From JALXDT01 sp964634755 (GTDB taxonomy: Bacteria > Acidobacteriota > Aminicenantia > JAMOAD01): a stretch of 9,260 nt of DNA. The notes below the pieces were generated by a model. That model was given only the letters and a program-made list of their open reading frames with translations. It was not told where the DNA came from and did not search any database. The translations under genes were made by a program, and so were the position numbers. The DNA lies in the NCBI GenBank assembly GCA_964634755.1, contig CAZWJH010000088.1, forward strand, positions 1 to 9,260, in the 5' to 3' direction. Positions 7,277 through 9,260 of the stretch are shown piece by piece (within the stretch, counting starts at the first letter, position 1; each line of letters begins with the position of its first letter).

Positions 7277-7294
7277 TTTTTACAAATGTAAAAA
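7277..7294. promoter_or_regulatory. Inverted repeat in the divergent promoter region, possible operator
   Basis: TTTTTACA and TGTAAAAA form perfect 8-base arms around a two-base AA spacer. A further half-site TGTAAAAA recurs at 7324-7331, 37 bases downstream, just before the rightward -10 box. The position between two divergent promoters suits a shared operator. The arms are mostly A/T in an AT-rich region, so chance is a serious alternative, and no run of T follows in a way that would make it a convincing terminator. Confidence 0.35.
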
Positions 7295-7345
7295 TTCTTT
7301 TTCATAAATCAATAAGAAATAGTTGTAAAAAAGCACTATTAAATA

Positions 7346-7354
7346 TGGTATGAT
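7346..7354 (+). promoter_or_regulatory. Extended -10 promoter for the rightward genes
   Basis: TGGTATGAT matches the extended -10 pattern TGnTATAAT with one mismatch. At 17-base spacing there is no good -35 box (the nearest candidate, TTGTAA at 7323-7328, is 20 bases away), which is common for extended -10 promoters. A transcript starting near 7361 would have a leader of about 30 bases containing the AGGAGGT ribosome site at 7381-7387. Confidence 0.5.
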
Positions 7355-7391
7355 TTTTGAACAAATAAAAACTTGAATTAAGGAGGTCAGT

Positions 7392-8678
7392 ATGAAATAT
7401 AAAGCAAAAAATGCAATCACAGTTTTTCTTATTTCATTCTTTCTATTTCCGGTGTTTTTACTCAGTAAAACTCAAGCTTTCGGCACATCTGAAAAGATAC
7501 TATTTTCATTTAAGGGTAAAATTTATTATCTTAATGATGGCACATTAAAACTACCTGATTTCTCAAAATTAAAGCCTGTTGGAGAGATATTTACAAACTC
7601 TCTTAATATAACCCCACGAAGCTTTTCAGAGGGGTTTCCGGGGGTAACAAAAAGATTTGAATGGTTCGCTATTGATTACAAAGGAAAGTTTTATATAAAT
7701 AAAACACAGGAGATAAATTTTAACCTTTTAAGTGATGATGGTTCAAAATTAATAATTGACGGTAAGTGCATAATAGACAATGATGGTGTTCATCCTCCGA
7801 GAAAAGTCTCAGGTAAGGCTCTTCTTAAAAAAGGCTTTCACACAATTGAAGTTCAGTACTTTCAAGGTCCCCGATATCAGGTGGCATTGGTTCTCACTTA
7901 CATAGAAAATAACAGGGAAAAGGTCTTTAATATTAAAGATTTTACCCCCCTTAAAATAAAAGAGAGTGCTTGTGAAATAAATTTAAGGATAGGTGATAAA
8001 ATCTTGTTTGATTTTAACAAATACACTCTTAAAAAAGAAGCCAAAGAACTTCTTGATGCTTTATATCTTGAACTTTCATCAATGAAATACTCAAAAATAA
8101 TAATTGAGGGACACACAGATAGCATAGGCACAGAAGAGTATAACCTTAAACTTTCCCGAAAAAGAGCCAACGCTGTTGCAAACTATCTAATAAAAAAAGG
8201 AATTAATAAAGAAAAAATTAAGACAATAGGCTATGGGGAAAGTAAACCTATTTTCTCAAACAAAACAGAAGAGGGAAGAGCAAAAAATAGAAGAGTGGAG
8301 ATAAAAATCATCAAGGAGTGTAAGACAGGGGAAAAGCTCAGTGATAATAATAGTCTTTCTCTTCTCAAGATAGGAGAAAATCCCTTGAAGTTCAAAGATA
8401 AAATTGTGAAATTATCCGGATATGCAAAGGGATGGGCAGTTAATAATATTCCCGAAAATATTAGAAAACTTTTTTTAAAACTACCCTTTGCAAAGAACAA
8501 TACAGGGCTTTCAAGGAATTGGGGAAGCTTTACTGATGGCACAGCAGTAATTCTGTTCCCTATCTCTCCGGCATCCTTCGGGAAATATAAAATAAAGGCA
8601 AAAGTAATAATTACTCAAAATAACAAATGGTATGTTAAAGTACTATCAATGAAAAAGATAGAGGAGGATAAAAAATGA
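7392..8678 (+). CDS. Envelope protein with PA14/fibro-slime-like, OmpA peptidoglycan-binding and C-terminal (OB-fold-like?) domains
   Basis: This 428-residue exported protein has a signal peptide (1-29; likely cut after KTQA; no lipobox cysteine). Residues about 78-172 are a PA14/fibro-slime-type beta domain: GFPGVTKRFEWFAIDYKGKF, then LLSDDGSKLIIDG (112-124), IIDNDGVHPPR (127-137) and YFQGPRYQVAL (156-166), a fold often tied to carbohydrate binding. Residues about 195-308 are an OmpA C-terminal domain: ILFDFNKYTL (204-213), EGHTDSIGTEEYNLKLSRKR (239-258) and AKNRRVEI (297-304). Asp243 and Arg258 align with the Asp/Arg pair that holds diaminopimelate of peptidoglycan. Residues about 330-422 (KIVKLSGYAKGW, GTAVILFP, KYKIKAKVII, KWYVKVLSM) look like a small beta barrel, perhaps an OB fold. 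It probably anchors to the cell wall in the periplasm or outer membrane. There is no OmpA-type beta-barrel. The ATG follows a perfect AGGAGGT (7381-7387), and the stop overlaps the next ATG (ATGA). Confidence 0.93.
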   Translation: MKYKAKNAITVFLISFFLFPVFLLSKTQAFGTSEKILFSFKGKIYYLNDGTLKLPDFSKLKPVGEIFTNSLNITPRSFSEGFPGVTKRFEWFAIDYKGKFYINKTQEINFNLLSDDGSKLIIDGKCIIDNDGVHPPRKVSGKALLKKGFHTIEVQYFQGPRYQVALVLTYIENNREKVFNIKDFTPLKIKESACEINLRIGDKILFDFNKYTLKKEAKELLDALYLELSSMKYSKIIIEGHTDSIGTEEYNLKLSRKRANAVANYLIKKGINKEKIKTIGYGESKPIFSNKTEEGRAKNRRVEIKIIKECKTGEKLSDNNSLSLLKIGENPLKFKDKIVKLSGYAKGWAVNNIPENIRKLFLKLPFAKNNTGLSRNWGSFTDGTAVILFPISPASFGKYKIKAKVIITQNNKWYVKVLSMKKIEEDKK

Positions 8679-9260
8679 AGAAAAAGCTAATATTTATCTC
8701 TCTTTTTCTTTTTTTCATCCATTCCTATATTTTTTCAGGTAATTGTCTCAATGATGCAAAAAAACTCCACGATTTACAGAACGAAATCATAACAAAGGCA
8801 TTTTTCAATCTCCCTCCGGGCAGCTGGGCTCAACACGGAAATATAAAAGCTATATATCTTGGGAAAATGGTCTCTCCAAAAACAGGCTTAAAATTAAGGG
8901 TTATTGAATTTCAGGGAAGACCGGCTGGGCAGCTTTGGTTTAAATTAACAAAAAAGAAAGAAAGCTATAATGGGCAAACATATGAATTCTGGACAATAGA
9001 GTCAATGGAGGCATACTTCCTCTTAGGAGGAAGACTTTTTTACATATCCAAACCTCTCATAGAACTTTTTATGCAGGGAAAGAGCTGGAGCACAATTATA
9101 TTTGAAGGACAGATTTTAACACCCCCAAATTGTGAAAATAAAGTAACAATCAAAGAAGAGATTGAGATTTTTCCCGGTGGCAAAAAAATAAAAGCCACAA
9201 TAATAGAATCAGATAAAAATCATGGAAAAGTTTACTGCTCTCCGGATGTTCCATTCGGTA
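8675..9260 (+). CDS. Exported protein of unknown function, N-terminal part (runs off window)
   Basis: The frame is open from the ATG at 8675 to the window end, 195 residues. It overlaps the PA14-OmpA gene by the ATGA arrangement and has its own strong GAGGAGG (8661-8667), so the two are almost certainly one transcript. Residues 1-21 are a signal peptide (MKKK, a Phe/Leu/Ile-rich core, FSG). Cys24 follows SGN, which does not fit a lipobox, so it is probably not a lipoprotein. The mature part is beta-rich: FNLPPGSWAQHG (44-55), LKLRVIEFQGRPAGQLWFKL (72-91), FWTIESMEAYFLLGGRL (105-121) and KKIKATIIES (170-179), ending in YCSPDVPFG. Cysteines 24, 153 and 188 could form disulfides. I do not recognise the family; the closing S-x-x-VPFG pattern reminds me of beta-strand envelope proteins, which is only an impression. 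Role is unknown, probably linked to the PA14-OmpA protein. Confidence 0.85.
   Translation, partial: MKKKLIFISLFLFFIHSYIFSGNCLNDAKKLHDLQNEIITKAFFNLPPGSWAQHGNIKAIYLGKMVSPKTGLKLRVIEFQGRPAGQLWFKLTKKKESYNGQTYEFWTIESMEAYFLLGGRLFYISKPLIELFMQGKSWSTIIFEGQILTPPNCENKVTIKEEIEIFPGGKKIKATIIESDKNHGKVYCSPDVPFG

Noticed and set aside
7898..8542. Minus-strand frames of 90 and 103 codons inside the PA14-OmpA gene
   Set aside because: They are shadows of the OmpA and C-terminal domains, whose conserved motifs fix the coding strand.
1..9260. Sigma-54 (GG/GC, -24/-12) promoter as a target of the NtrC-type regulator
   Set aside because: TGGCAC-like pieces occur (for example near 8536) but none is followed at the right distance by TTGC on either strand.

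Overview
This is an AT-rich, densely coded bacterial window. It holds seven tightly packed genes on the minus strand, reading leftward from about 7206 to beyond position 1, and two genes on the plus strand, reading rightward from 7392 to beyond 9260. They diverge from one intergenic region of about 185 bp. An OmpA-family peptidoglycan-binding protein and several Sec-type signal peptides point to a Gram-negative cell with an outer membrane. AGA/AAA-rich codon use and strong AGGAGG-type ribosome sites fit a low-GC genome. The 2-aminoadipate aminotransferase (LysN)-like enzyme resembles proteins common in thermophilic and anaerobic lineages, but the phylum cannot be named from this sequence alone. 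I saw no mobile element, tRNA, rRNA or CRISPR array.

Leftward cluster, in transcription order: (1) a secreted clan-A (GH39/GH5-like) glycoside hydrolase with an unexplained helical C-terminal extension; (2) a LysN/MocR-type PLP aminotransferase; (3) a FabG-like short-chain dehydrogenase; (4) a thymidylate-kinase-family protein carrying an extra N-terminal region of about 180 residues; (5) an NtrC-type sigma-54 response regulator; (6) an RsuA/RluB-family rRNA pseudouridine synthase; (7) the N-terminal part of a Gfo/Idh/MocA oxidoreductase, cut by the window edge. Genes overlap by 8-17 bases or are 4-8 bases apart, except for a 47-base gap before the regulator. A near-consensus promoter (TTGACT-17-TATATT) lies so close to the first ATG that its transcript would be leaderless. 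A second one (TTGACC-17-TATAAT) sits in the 47-base gap and should let genes 5-7 be expressed separately.

Rightward pair: a three-part envelope protein (PA14/fibro-slime-like domain, OmpA peptidoglycan-binding domain, and a C-terminal region that may be an OB fold) overlaps by ATGA the start of an unrecognised exported protein, which runs off the right edge. The two are probably co-transcribed and probably act together at the cell envelope.

The genes do not form one obvious pathway. The envelope theme (secreted hydrolase opposite PA14-OmpA) spans the divergent promoter region. The leftward cluster otherwise mixes amino-acid, redox, nucleotide and RNA-modification functions with a regulator that has no histidine kinase nearby. 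The points most worth following up are the leaderless promoter, the kinase fusion, the regulator with its altered Walker B motif, and the composite envelope protein with its unknown partner. I did not find a clear new defence or mobile system.
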